From the NCBI GenBank assembly GCA_016930895.1, contig JAFGFV010000053.1, positions 1-19,675 of the forward strand: a stretch of DNA of 19,675 bases, in the 5' to 3' direction. Below the pieces are notes generated by a model. It was not told the DNA's origin, searched no databases, and saw only the letters and a list, made by a program, of their open reading frames with translations. This DNA is from Spirochaetales bacterium (lineage in GTDB: Bacteria; Spirochaetota; Spirochaetia; SZUA-6; DRHE01). The position numbers and the translations under genes are program-made. This document shows positions 6,415 through 13,470 of this stretch, one piece after another. Within the stretch, counting starts at the first letter, position 1, and every line of letters starts with the position of its first letter.

Positions 6415-7656
6415 CTACCCTTCGCTGGCCGACTTGAGCACGCAGTGCAGGAGGACGTTGGTCCCCATCTCGCAATGCTCCCAGGTGGTGTTCTCGACCT
6501 CCACGTGGCTCCGGCCGCCGATGGACGGCACGAAGATCATGGCCGTCGGGCAGATCTGGTTCATGTAGCTGGCGTCGTGGCCGGCGCCGCTGACCATGTG
6601 CAGGTAGGAGTAGCCGAGCTCCCGGGCCGACTCCATGACCCGCTCGACCAGCTTCTGGTCGAAGGGCGCGTGTTCGACCCGCCAGGTCTCCTCGATCCGG
6701 ATCGGGCAGCCCCGGCGCGCCGCGATGTCCTGGAAGTCCTTCTTGACCAGCTCCCAGGCCTTGAGGGCGTGATCATCGTCCCAGGAGCGGATGTCGACGG
6801 TCAAGTGCACCTTGTCCGGGATGATGTTCCGGGAGTTCGGGTAGTTCTGAATCTCGCCGACCGTGGCCACCATGTTGCCGCCCATCCGGCCGGGCAGCTC
6901 ATTGACCTTCAGGATCATCTCCGCCGCGGCGCACAGAGCGTCGTGACGACCCTCCATGGGGGTGGGGCCGACCTGGTTGGCCTCGCCCTCCAGGTACACA
7001 TCGTACCAGTGCAGGCAGAGGATCCCCTTGGGGGCGCCGATGCTCTTGCCTTCCTTTTCGAGCACCGGGCCCTGCTCGATGTGGTACTCGTAGTAGGCGT
7101 GGACCGGGTGCTTCCTGGCCGGCACCTTGCCCATGTAGCCGATCCGCGCGAGCTCCTCGCCCTGTTTCTTGCCGTTGATGTCCGTGCGGGCGTAGGCCCA
7201 ATCGCGCTGGAGGGCCCCGGCCCACACGCCGGAAGAAACCATGGCGGGGGCAAAGCGGGAGCCCTCCTCGTTGGTCCAGTCTACGATCACGATCGGGCGC
7301 TCGGTCTCCACCTTGTTCTCATGAAGGGTGCGCATGACCTCCAGCATGCCCATGACCCCCAGGATACCGTCGAAGCGGCCGCCCTTGGGCTGGGAGTCGA
7401 TATGGGAACCGCTCATGACCGGCGGGAGGTCGTTGCGTCTGCCCGGTCGCCGGCCGAAGATGTTGCCCATCTCGTCGATCGTGACCTCCAGGTCGAGCTC
7501 CTTGAGCCACTTCACGAACAGGTCCCGGGCCTGCTTGTCCTCGTCGGAAAGGGCCAGGCGGGTCACGCCTCCGCCTTGGGTCGCACCGATCTTGGCCATT
7601 TCCTCGAGAGTGGACTGCAGGCGCTTGCCGTTCACGCGCAGGTTCTTGGGTTCCAA
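6415..7656 (-). CDS. M20-family Zn-dependent amidohydrolase (N-carbamoyl-L-amino acid hydrolase / allantoate or ureidopropionate amidohydrolase type)
   Basis: This 413-residue cytosolic enzyme belongs to the hydantoinase/carbamoylase (HyuC/AmaB, AllC) branch of M20. It would hydrolyse a carbamoyl- or ureido-type C-N bond using two divalent metals. Candidate metal ligands are His85 in GSHIDSQ, Asp96 in GGRFDG, Glu131 in NEEGSRFAP (with Glu130 as likely base), His192 in YHIEQGP and His384 in GGRSHVEVE. GAGHDA (357-362), Asn277 and Arg290 match the lid-domain substrate region. The usual NHAGTTPM motif reads NQVGPTPM (227-234), so the normally conserved His is Gln228. The start is TTG at 7656, chosen because GGAGG lies 6 bases before it. 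It is transcribed alone from its own promoter. The substrate cannot be assigned; allantoate, ureidopropionate and N-carbamoyl amino acids are all possible. Confidence 0.87.
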   Translation of the reverse strand: MEPKNLRVNGKRLQSTLEEMAKIGATQGGGVTRLALSDEDKQARDLFVKWLKELDLEVTIDEMGNIFGRRPGRRNDLPPVMSGSHIDSQPKGGRFDGILGVMGMLEVMRTLHENKVETERPIVIVDWTNEEGSRFAPAMVSSGVWAGALQRDWAYARTDINGKKQGEELARIGYMGKVPARKHPVHAYYEYHIEQGPVLEKEGKSIGAPKGILCLHWYDVYLEGEANQVGPTPMEGRHDALCAAAEMILKVNELPGRMGGNMVATVGEIQNYPNSRNIIPDKVHLTVDIRSWDDDHALKAWELVKKDFQDIAARRGCPIRIEETWRVEHAPFDQKLVERVMESARELGYSYLHMVSGAGHDASYMNQICPTAMIFVPSIGGRSHVEVENTTWEHCEMGTNVLLHCVLKSASEG

Positions 7657-7696
7657 CTGGATCCTCCAAATGGTAGTTGAAATATCGTTTGAGAGT

Positions 7697-7724
7697 ATTG
7701 TAGCGGGAGGGCGCGGAAAGTCAA
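7697..7724 (-). promoter_or_regulatory. Predicted sigma70-type promoter of the M20 hydrolase gene
   Basis: On the minus strand TTGACT (7719-7724, 5/6) and TACAAT (7697-7702, 5/6) are 16 bases apart. Transcription would begin near 7690, giving a leader of about 34 bases with GGAGG just before the TTG start codon. Confidence 0.6.
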
Positions 7725-7788
7725 GGGCGGGGAGGCTGCGAAAGTGCTGGCGGGCAGGCAGGCCCTGCGCTACACTTGAAGGCGTCGG

Positions 7789-8904
7789 ATGGGTTGCCGC
7801 AGACTCGCGTTGATCGCGATCCTTTCCCTTCTCCTCGGGGCCCGGTCAGACCGGCTGCTTGCCGAAACGCAGCGGCTGTACCTGAGCTTCCTCGGAGACA
7901 TCATGATCCACACCGCCAACTACCTGAGTCCTGACTACGACGCAATCTACGCCTCGCTGCGCCCCATCCTGCTTCGGGACACTCTGAGCTTCGCCAACCT
8001 CGAGTTCCCGGTCGATCCAACCCGGGGATACTCGAGCTATCCCCGTTTCAACGCCCCGCGGGAATACCTGCGCGCGGCCGTGGTGGCCGGGATCGAGGTC
8101 TTCTCCCTGGCCAACAACCATGCGGCGGACCAGGACCTGGAGGGCATCCGCGGAACCCTCCGGTCCCTGGAGGAGGTCGGCCGTCAGGCCTTTCGGCGCG
8201 TCTACCACCACGGGACCCGGGCTTCCCTGGAGGAGCCCTTCGCCCCCGTGGAAATTCGGGCCAAGGGGGTGCGCATCGGCTTCATGGCGGTGACCCAGGT
8301 GGTCAACTGGCCGCTGCCGGGTCCCTACGTGCACGTGGTCGACTACGCCAATCCCCGCCACCGGGAGCGGTTCCTGCCGTACATCGAAACTGTGGCCTGC
8401 GACTTCGACCTGTTCGTGCTCTCCTACCACGGCGGCCGGGAATACGCCGCCGAGCCCGAGGAAGCCAAGGTGCGCTTCTTCCGTGAGTTGGTCGAGCGTG
8501 GGGTCGATGTCGTGTACGGTCATCACCCCCATGTGCTGCAGCGGTACGAGCTCATCGATCGACAGGAGGGCCCCGGTCTGATTCTCTGCTCCACCGGGAA
8601 CCTGCTCTCGGGGATGACCGCGTGCGTGGACCCCGGCGAGGCGTCCGACCCGCGAGCCTGGACCGGCGATTCGGCTCTGTGGCTGGTGGTGGTCCAGGTC
8701 GGGGACGGCCGGGCCGAGGTGGAGCAGGTCATGCCGCTGCCCATCTCGAACTACCGGGACCGTCACGGAGCGATTGGGGTGCACACCTTTGCTGCTCTGG
8801 CGGGGGAGGGGCTGCCGGAACCCTGGCTGAGCTACTACCGGGAGCGGCACGGCGCCCTGCGGGCCCTGTTTCGCCGGTGGGCCGCTCGTCCCTCCGACCG
8901 CTGA
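7789..8904 (+). CDS. Exported CapA-like metallophosphatase-fold protein
   Basis: This 371-residue protein matches the CapA/PgsA family (Pfam PGA_cap), a metallophosphoesterase-like fold named after poly-gamma-glutamate capsule synthesis. It has an N-terminal hydrophobic segment (about 6-17), probably a signal peptide or anchor. Fold motifs in order are GDIMIH (36-41), NLEFPV (70-75), LANNHAADQ (107-115), SYHGGREY (212-219) and GHHPHVLQ (244-251), followed by a conserved-looking CSTGNLLSG. The fourth motif usually reads HWGxEY; here the Trp position is Gly but the His (214) remains. No capB, capC or ligase gene lies nearby, so a capsule role is not supported by context. The ATG has GAAGG six bases upstream. 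No clear promoter was found in the 132-bp divergent gap on this strand. Confidence 0.82.
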   Translation: MGCRRLALIAILSLLLGARSDRLLAETQRLYLSFLGDIMIHTANYLSPDYDAIYASLRPILLRDTLSFANLEFPVDPTRGYSSYPRFNAPREYLRAAVVAGIEVFSLANNHAADQDLEGIRGTLRSLEEVGRQAFRRVYHHGTRASLEEPFAPVEIRAKGVRIGFMAVTQVVNWPLPGPYVHVVDYANPRHRERFLPYIETVACDFDLFVLSYHGGREYAAEPEEAKVRFFRELVERGVDVVYGHHPHVLQRYELIDRQEGPGLILCSTGNLLSGMTACVDPGEASDPRAWTGDSALWLVVVQVGDGRAEVEQVMPLPISNYRDRHGAIGVHTFAALAGEGLPEPWLSYYRERHGALRALFRRWAARPSDR

Positions 8905-9000
8905 CTCGAGTGCCCCTGCCGACGATTCCTCTTGCCGCGAACGGACAAGAAACATTACTTTTGCGGTAAACTTACCTGCAGCATGCCGGAGGCAAAGAGA

Positions 9001-9504
9001 ATGGCCGAAGTCACGTTCAAGGGTGTCAAGGTCAAGACGGTTGGTTCCCTTCCGAAGGTCGGAAAGAAGGCGGCGGATTTTCTCCTGACCCGGGGAGACC
9101 TGAGCGATGTCTCGCTCAAGGATTTCGCGGGCAAGAAGAAGATCCTGGGCATCGTGCACAGCCTGGACACGGGGACCTGCGCCGCCTCGGCCAAGCGCTT
9201 CGAGGCGGAGATTGCCAAGTTGGCGGACACCGTGGTGTTGACCATCAGCAACGATCTGCCCTTCGCCCAGTCCCGCTTCTGCCAGGCCGAGGGGATCAAG
9301 AATGTGGTCACCCTGTCGCAGATGAGAAACCGGCGCTTGGGAAGAGACTACGTCGTGGAGTTCGTCAGCGGGCCCATCGCGGGACTGACCGCTCGGGCCG
9401 TCGTGGTGCTCGACGAGAACAACATGGTGCGGTACACCGAGCAGGTCCAGGAAGCCACCCACGAGCCCAACTACGAGGCGGCCCTCAAAGCGGTGCAGGG
9501 CTGA
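9001..9504 (+). CDS. tpx: Thiol peroxidase (atypical 2-Cys peroxiredoxin)
   Basis: This 167-residue protein matches Tpx in length and along its sequence: [18 protein letters not shown] (34-51), DTGTCAAS (56-63), [14 protein letters not shown] (85-98), [20 protein letters not shown] and a C-terminal EPNYEAAL. It would reduce hydrogen peroxide or organic peroxides, with Cys60 as the peroxidatic and Cys94 as the resolving cysteine, and be recycled by thioredoxin. The active-site Pro of the PxxxTxxC signature is His53 here. The ATG at 9001 is preferred over in-frame ATGs upstream (8932 and 8983) because GGAGG sits 8 bases before it and the family length then fits. Its last 20 bases overlap the 3' end of the minus-strand gene that follows. 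Confidence 0.92.
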   Translation: MAEVTFKGVKVKTVGSLPKVGKKAADFLLTRGDLSDVSLKDFAGKKKILGIVHSLDTGTCAASAKRFEAEIAKLADTVVLTISNDLPFAQSRFCQAEGIKNVVTLSQMRNRRLGRDYVVEFVSGPIAGLTARAVVVLDENNMVRYTEQVQEATHEPNYEAALKAVQG

Positions 9505-11632
9505 GTACCTCCAGGGCCGTGGACAGCTCGGTGGTCGGGAGCCTGCAGGCCCGATCCCGGCACACGTAGATCGCCGCGCGGCCGTCCAGGTCCCGGTAGT
9601 CCTGGAGGAAGGGTGCCAGCTTCAGGATGGGCGGCTCAGGCTCATCGGTAGGGCGCAGGAGGAGGACCCGCGAGGGAAGGTACTCTCGACGGAGGGCCCG
9701 AGCGATCTGCCGGGTATCCGGGGCCTCGGAGCGCCCGGCGATGACCACCTCGTATGCGGGGCCGAGCAGAAAATCCGCCGCGCTCAGAGCAAAGCCGAAG
9801 GCCCCCGGGGCGCGGCCCACCTGGGCGGCGTACAGCGACGCGAGCCGTTCGGCCCGTTCCTCGTACTCCGGGCGCTCCCCGATGGCGCCAAGGCGAAGGA
9901 GAGCCAGAAGGGCGACCGAGTTCCCCGAGGGCAGGGCGGAGTCGACGAAGGAGCGGCTTCGGACCAGCAGCTCTTCGGCCTCGTCGGCGGTCTGGAAGAA
10001 ACCTCCGCCCTCCTCCCGGTCATCCCAGTACCGCTCGACCAGCTCGTCCATGAGCCGGAAGGCCTCGCTCAGGTACTGGGACTCGAAGGTCGCCTCGTAC
10101 AGCTCCGCGAGCCCCCAGATCAGGTAGGCGTAGTCGTCGGCGTACGCCCGGATGGCTGCCTCGCCGCCCCGATAGCGGTGCAAGAGCCGGCCCTGCGCAT
10201 CGAGGAGCCGCGTAAGCAGGAACTGCGCGGCCCCAGCCGCCGCCTCCCGGTAGTCCGGCTCGTCGAGCACCGCGGCCGCCCTCGCCAGGGCGGCGATCAT
10301 CAGGCCGTTCCAGCCGGTCAGGATCTTGTCGTCCCGCAGGGGGCGGACCCGCGCGCCTCGTGCTGCTAACAGCTTGTCCCGAACCGCGGCCGGAAGGCTG
10401 CTCGCCCCATCCCTGAGAGCCAGGATGTTGGCGCCCGTCTGCTCTCCGCCGGCCTCTTCGCGGTAGTTGCCGCCCTTCTCTACGGAGGTGATCGCCGTGA
10501 GCTCCTCCACCTGCTCCGGGCTCAGGACAGACTCGAGCTCTGCAAAGGTCCAGAGGTAGAACTTGCCTTCCTCGCCCTCGCTGTCCGCATCCTCGGCGGA
10601 GTAGAACCCGCCTTCCGGGGCGCGGAGGTCCTGCAGCACGTAGGTCAAGACCTCCCGCGCGGTGCGCGCGTACAGCTCCTTGCCCGTGGCCTGGTAAGCC
10701 TCGGTGTACGCCATGGCGAGCATGGCTTGGTCGTACAGCATCTTCTCGAAGTGGGGAACCAGCCAGCGGGAGTCGGTGGAGTAGCGGTGGAAGCCGAAGC
10801 CCACCTGGTCGTAGATCCCTCCCCGGCGCATCGCTTCGAGGGTGGTCTCGACCATGGCGAGAGCCTCCCGGCTCCCGGTCCGTTTCCAGTAGCGCAGGAG
10901 GAAGATCAGGTTGTGGGGGGTCGGGAACTTGGGGCGGCCACCGAAGCCGCCGTTGGACTCGTCGAACTCGGCCTCGAGTGCCCGGAAGGCCTGGTCCAGG
11001 GCGGGGGCGCCGAGAGCACCGCCGGAGGAATAGGCCCCGTCGATCTGCCGCAGTGCCTGCACGACCTGTTGGCCGGAGCGATCGATCTCCCCCCGGCGGT
11101 TCTGCCAGATCTCCTGGATCCGGGGGATCAGCTCCACCATCCCCAGCCGACCGTAGCGGCTGGTCTTAGGGATATAGGTGGCGGCGAAGAAGGGACGGCC
11201 GTCCGGAGTCATGACGATCGTCAGCGGCCACCCCCCCTGCCCGGTCAGCAGCTGCGCAGCGCTCATGTACACCGCGTCCAGGTCAGGGCGCTCCTCCCGG
11301 TCCACCTTGACGGATACGAAGGCCTCATTCATGAGGGCCGCCACGCGCGGGTCCTCGAAACTCTCATGCTCCATCACGTGGCACCAGTGACAGGTGGAGT
11401 AGCCAATGGACAGGAAAATCGGCTTGTCTTCGGTTCGAGCCTTCTCGAACGCTTCCTCCCCCCAGGGGTACCAGTCCACCGGATTGTCGGCGTGCTGGAG
11501 CAGGTACGGACTCTGCTCGTGTTGCAGGCGATTCAAGGTTTCTCCTTGGGGCTCCGACGGGTATGCCGGGCCGGCCACGACCGCTGCCAGGGTAAGCGCG
11601 CGAATCCAGTCCGGGCAGAGCGGTCTCTTCAT
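9485..11632 (-). CDS. YyaL/SSP411-type thioredoxin-like (DUF255) protein, exported
   Basis: This 715-residue protein has the family's two parts. An N-terminal thioredoxin-like DUF255 domain (about 30-190) carries [17 protein letters not shown] and the hallmark [15 protein letters not shown] with Cys81 and Cys84. A large alpha/alpha-barrel resembling GlcNAc 2-epimerase-like glycosidase folds follows ([39 protein letters not shown]). The biochemical role of the family (human SPATA20, Bacillus YyaL) is not established. Residues 1-25 (basic start, hydrophobic stretch, then GPAYPSEP) look like a signal peptide, which implies a periplasmic site. It is third in the gcvH/E1-like minus-strand run, 90 bases after the E1-like gene. 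That gap is AT-rich with AATAAT as a possible -10 but no good -35. The SD is poor (GCAGG directly against the ATG). Confidence 0.88.
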   Translation of the reverse strand: MKRPLCPDWIRALTLAAVVAGPAYPSEPQGETLNRLQHEQSPYLLQHADNPVDWYPWGEEAFEKARTEDKPIFLSIGYSTCHWCHVMEHESFEDPRVAALMNEAFVSVKVDREERPDLDAVYMSAAQLLTGQGGWPLTIVMTPDGRPFFAATYIPKTSRYGRLGMVELIPRIQEIWQNRRGEIDRSGQQVVQALRQIDGAYSSGGALGAPALDQAFRALEAEFDESNGGFGGRPKFPTPHNLIFLLRYWKRTGSREALAMVETTLEAMRRGGIYDQVGFGFHRYSTDSRWLVPHFEKMLYDQAMLAMAYTEAYQATGKELYARTAREVLTYVLQDLRAPEGGFYSAEDADSEGEEGKFYLWTFAELESVLSPEQVEELTAITSVEKGGNYREEAGGEQTGANILALRDGASSLPAAVRDKLLAARGARVRPLRDDKILTGWNGLMIAALARAAAVLDEPDYREAAAGAAQFLLTRLLDAQGRLLHRYRGGEAAIRAYADDYAYLIWGLAELYEATFESQYLSEAFRLMDELVERYWDDREEGGGFFQTADEAEELLVRSRSFVDSALPSGNSVALLALLRLGAIGERPEYEERAERLASLYAAQVGRAPGAFGFALSAADFLLGPAYEVVIAGRSEAPDTRQIARALRREYLPSRVLLLRPTDEPEPPILKLAPFLQDYRDLDGRAAIYVCRDRACRLPTTELSTALEVLSPAPL

Positions 11633-11722
11633 CCTGCTGATAAGGAAACAATTATTACTGGCAAAGTCAAATATAAAAACCAGCGCTGCCGCGGTCTGCC
11701 GCCGTGCCGAGCCCCGACCTGC

Positions 11723-12469
11723 TCAGCTGCGGCTTCCGCAGACTCGGCAGCGAGGGTCCCGCTCGAGGCTGACCTCGTGGAACTCCATGGAGTCCCCGTC
11801 GCAGAACAGCAGCCTTCCGCGGAGCAGCTCGCCGGTGCCGGTCAGATACTTGAGGGCTTCCAGCGCCTCGAGGCACCCCAGGAACCCCGCGGCGGCGCCG
11901 AGGATCGGAAGGGTGGCGGCGGCTTGCGCCTCGGGGACCAGGCAGGCCAGGCAGGGGGTCTGCGGCGGCTGGAAGAACCCGATCTGCCCGCACAGTCCCT
12001 GGACCCCCGCATGGATGAACGGGATACCCGACTCCAAGGCAAACTGGTTGATCACGAACCGGGCGTCGAAGTTGTCGAGGCAGTCCACCATGAGCGACGC
12101 CTCACCGACCAGGCCTCGGATCCTCTCACGGGTGATCGCGTCGGTAAGGGCGACCACCTGGACCGCAGGGTTGAGACGGGCCAGGCGGTCCGCGGCCGAA
12201 GCAGCCTTGTCCCGTCCGATGTCCTCCTGACCGTGCAGGATCTGGCGGTTCAGGTTGGAGAGCTCCACTCGCCCCGCATCGCAGATGCGCAGGGTACCCA
12301 CCCCGGCAGCGGCGAGGTACAGGGCCACGGGGCTGCCGAGGCCCCCCGCCCCGGCGATGAACACCGTGGCCGCGGCCAGGCGCCGCTGGGCCCGCTCTCC
12401 CCATCCGGGAATCTGGATCTGGCGCTGGTAGCGCGCCCGCTCGTCAGGGCTCAGGCGCCATCGGGTCAT
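11723..12469 (-). CDS. ThiF/MoeB/HesA-family E1-like adenylyltransferase
   Basis: This 248-residue enzyme should activate the C-terminal carboxylate of a ubiquitin-like sulfur carrier (ThiS, MoaD or similar) by adenylation with ATP. Visible elements are the N-terminal RYQRQIQIPGWGERAQRRL (13-31), the nucleotide loop GAGGLGS (40-46), SNLNRQ (71-76, with the catalytic Arg75), the acidic VDCLDNFDARFVIN (128-141) and two zinc-binding pairs, Cys173/Cys176 and Cys241/Cys244. No rhodanese domain is present, so it resembles MoeB, ThiF or HesA in length. No ThiS or MoaD gene is in the window, and the adjacent GcvH ends in LIAS, not Gly-Gly, so it is not an obvious substrate. It starts 13 bases after gcvH and is very probably cotranscribed. 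Thiamine thiazole, molybdopterin or another sulfur pathway is possible; sequence alone does not decide. Confidence 0.87.
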   Translation of the reverse strand: MTRWRLSPDERARYQRQIQIPGWGERAQRRLAAATVFIAGAGGLGSPVALYLAAAGVGTLRICDAGRVELSNLNRQILHGQEDIGRDKAASAADRLARLNPAVQVVALTDAITRERIRGLVGEASLMVDCLDNFDARFVINQFALESGIPFIHAGVQGLCGQIGFFQPPQTPCLACLVPEAQAAATLPILGAAAGFLGCLEALEALKYLTGTGELLRGRLLFCDGDSMEFHEVSLERDPRCRVCGSRS

Positions 12470-12482
12470 GGAAGGGCCTGCC

Positions 12483-12860
12483 TCAAGAGGCGATCAGCTT
12501 CCGGTACGCGGGGGCGTCGAGGAGTCCCTTGGCTTGGGCGGGATCGTCGATCCGCATGGTGAACAGCCAGCCGGCTCCGAAGGGGTCCTGGTTGATTGTC
12601 TCCGGCTTGTCGGTCAGGAGCGTGTTGGTCTTGAGCACCTCCCCGGAGAGCGGGGAGGAGAGGTCGTTGGTGGACTTAACCGATTCGATGGTGCACACGA
12701 TGTCCCCCTTTTCGACCCTTCTGCCTTCCTCGGGAAGGTCCGCAAAAACGATGTCTTCGAGCTCCTGCTGGGCGTGATCGGTGATGCCGAAGCGAGCCTC
12801 ATTGCCCGCGATCTCGATCCACAGGTGCTCCTCCGTGTACAACAGCTCGTCCGGGTTCAT
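12483..12860 (-). CDS. gcvH: Glycine cleavage system H protein (lipoyl carrier)
   Basis: This 125-residue protein matches GcvH in length and sequence: YTEEHLWIEI (8-17), GITDHAQQELEDIVFADLPE (25-44), the lipoylation motif IESVKSTNDL with Lys62, SPLSGEV (69-75) and NQDPFGAGWLF near the C-terminus. It carries the lipoyl arm that shuttles the aminomethyl intermediate between P, T and L proteins. GcvP and GcvT are not in the window; the E3 of the nearby PDH operon could act as L protein. The ATG has TAGGAGG seven bases upstream. It leads a minus-strand run with the E1-like gene 13 bases behind it. A stand-alone lipoyl-relay role, as known for some GcvH and GcvH-like proteins, cannot be excluded. 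Confidence 0.92.
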   Translation of the reverse strand: MNPDELLYTEEHLWIEIAGNEARFGITDHAQQELEDIVFADLPEEGRRVEKGDIVCTIESVKSTNDLSSPLSGEVLKTNTLLTDKPETINQDPFGAGWLFTMRIDDPAQAKGLLDAPAYRKLIAS

Positions 12861-12954
12861 GGGCGCCTCCTACTCCATCAACCCTAAGCCATTCTCGGCC
12901 TCCGCGCAACTCCGGCTCCGAGCCTCAGCAGCCGGGGCCCCGAATCCGGAGCCT

Positions 12955-12983
12955 TTGCCTTTCCCTACGTCTTCGATTATTGT
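12955..12983 (+). promoter_or_regulatory. Candidate promoter for the PPOX-pdh operon
   Basis: TTGCCT (12955-12960, 4/6) and TATTGT (12978-12983, 4/6) are 17 bases apart, in the only AT-rich part of the 159-bp divergent gap with gcvH. TATATA right after it offers another -10. A perfect palindrome CGGGGCCCCG lies upstream at 12933-12942. The match is moderate, and the support is mainly spacing and position. Confidence 0.4.
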
Positions 12984-13019
12984 ATATACCAATTGCGCGA
13001 GCGGAAGGGGGAAACCTCC

Positions 13020-13460
13020 ATGACCAAGCATGAGTTGCTCGAGGTCCTCGAGATGATTCTGAACGAGGCGCACACGGCCGTTCTGGCCACGACCGACGAC
13101 GAGGAACGCCCGCGCATGCGCTGGATGACACCCGCGTTGATCCCGGGAAGGAGCAACACGATTTTCTCGGTGACCTCCCCGGGCTTCACGAAGGTGCACC
13201 AGTTGGCCGCGCACCCGGAGGTGGAGTGGCTTTTCCAGACGCCCGTTCTGGACACGATCGTGACCGTCCGCGGCCGGATCAACATCGTGGAGAACCCGTC
13301 CCTGCTGGCGGAGGTTCTGGAAGCACTCGGCCCATACATGCGCTCCTTCTGGACGCTCAAGGCAGACGAGCGCGATCTGGTCGTGCTGGAGACGGTGATC
13401 GAAGAGGCGACCTTCTACAAGCCCATGAAGGGGCTCAAAGAGGTCATCTCGGGCTGGTAG
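13020..13460 (+). CDS. PPOX-fold (pyridoxamine 5'-phosphate oxidase-like) protein
   Basis: This 146-residue protein looks like the short general-stress-protein-26 / Pyridox_ox-like split barrel. Features are AHTAVLATTDDEERPRMRWM (residues 16-35), a central FSVTSPGFTKVHQLAAHPEV, VRGRINIVENPSLLAEVLEA and LETVIEEATFYKP near the end. Members of this group bind FMN, F420 or haem-type cofactors, or none; most have no assigned reaction. The ATG at 13020 is preferred to an in-frame TTG at 12993 because AAGGGGGAA lies a suitable distance upstream and homologous folds begin here. It is 10 bases before pdhA on the same strand and appears to be the first gene of the PDH operon, so a role linked to PDH, flavin or redox stress is plausible but inferred. 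Confidence 0.78.
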   Translation: MTKHELLEVLEMILNEAHTAVLATTDDEERPRMRWMTPALIPGRSNTIFSVTSPGFTKVHQLAAHPEVEWLFQTPVLDTIVTVRGRINIVENPSLLAEVLEALGPYMRSFWTLKADERDLVVLETVIEEATFYKPMKGLKEVISGW

Positions 13461-13470
13461 GGGAGGCTTC

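Noticed and set aside
5560..7680. A 706-residue plus-strand frame across thiQ and antisense to the M20 gene.
   Set aside because: Both genes beneath it have intact motifs, SDs and starts, and the frame has no recognisable domain.
8932..8960. A TTGCCG box upstream of tpx as a promoter.
   Set aside because: The matching -10 at 16-17 bases has at most 3 of 6 consensus bases.
7846..9462. A 538-residue minus-strand frame opposite capA-like and tpx genes.
   Set aside because: It is a shadow frame; both sense genes have clear family motifs.
11633..11722. A TTGACT box and AT-rich patch that might be a promoter for the yyaL-like gene, or a terminator of the E1-like gene (GCTGG followed by T5).
   Set aside because: No -10 box lies at a proper distance from TTGACT, and no convincing stem precedes the T run; it remains undecided.
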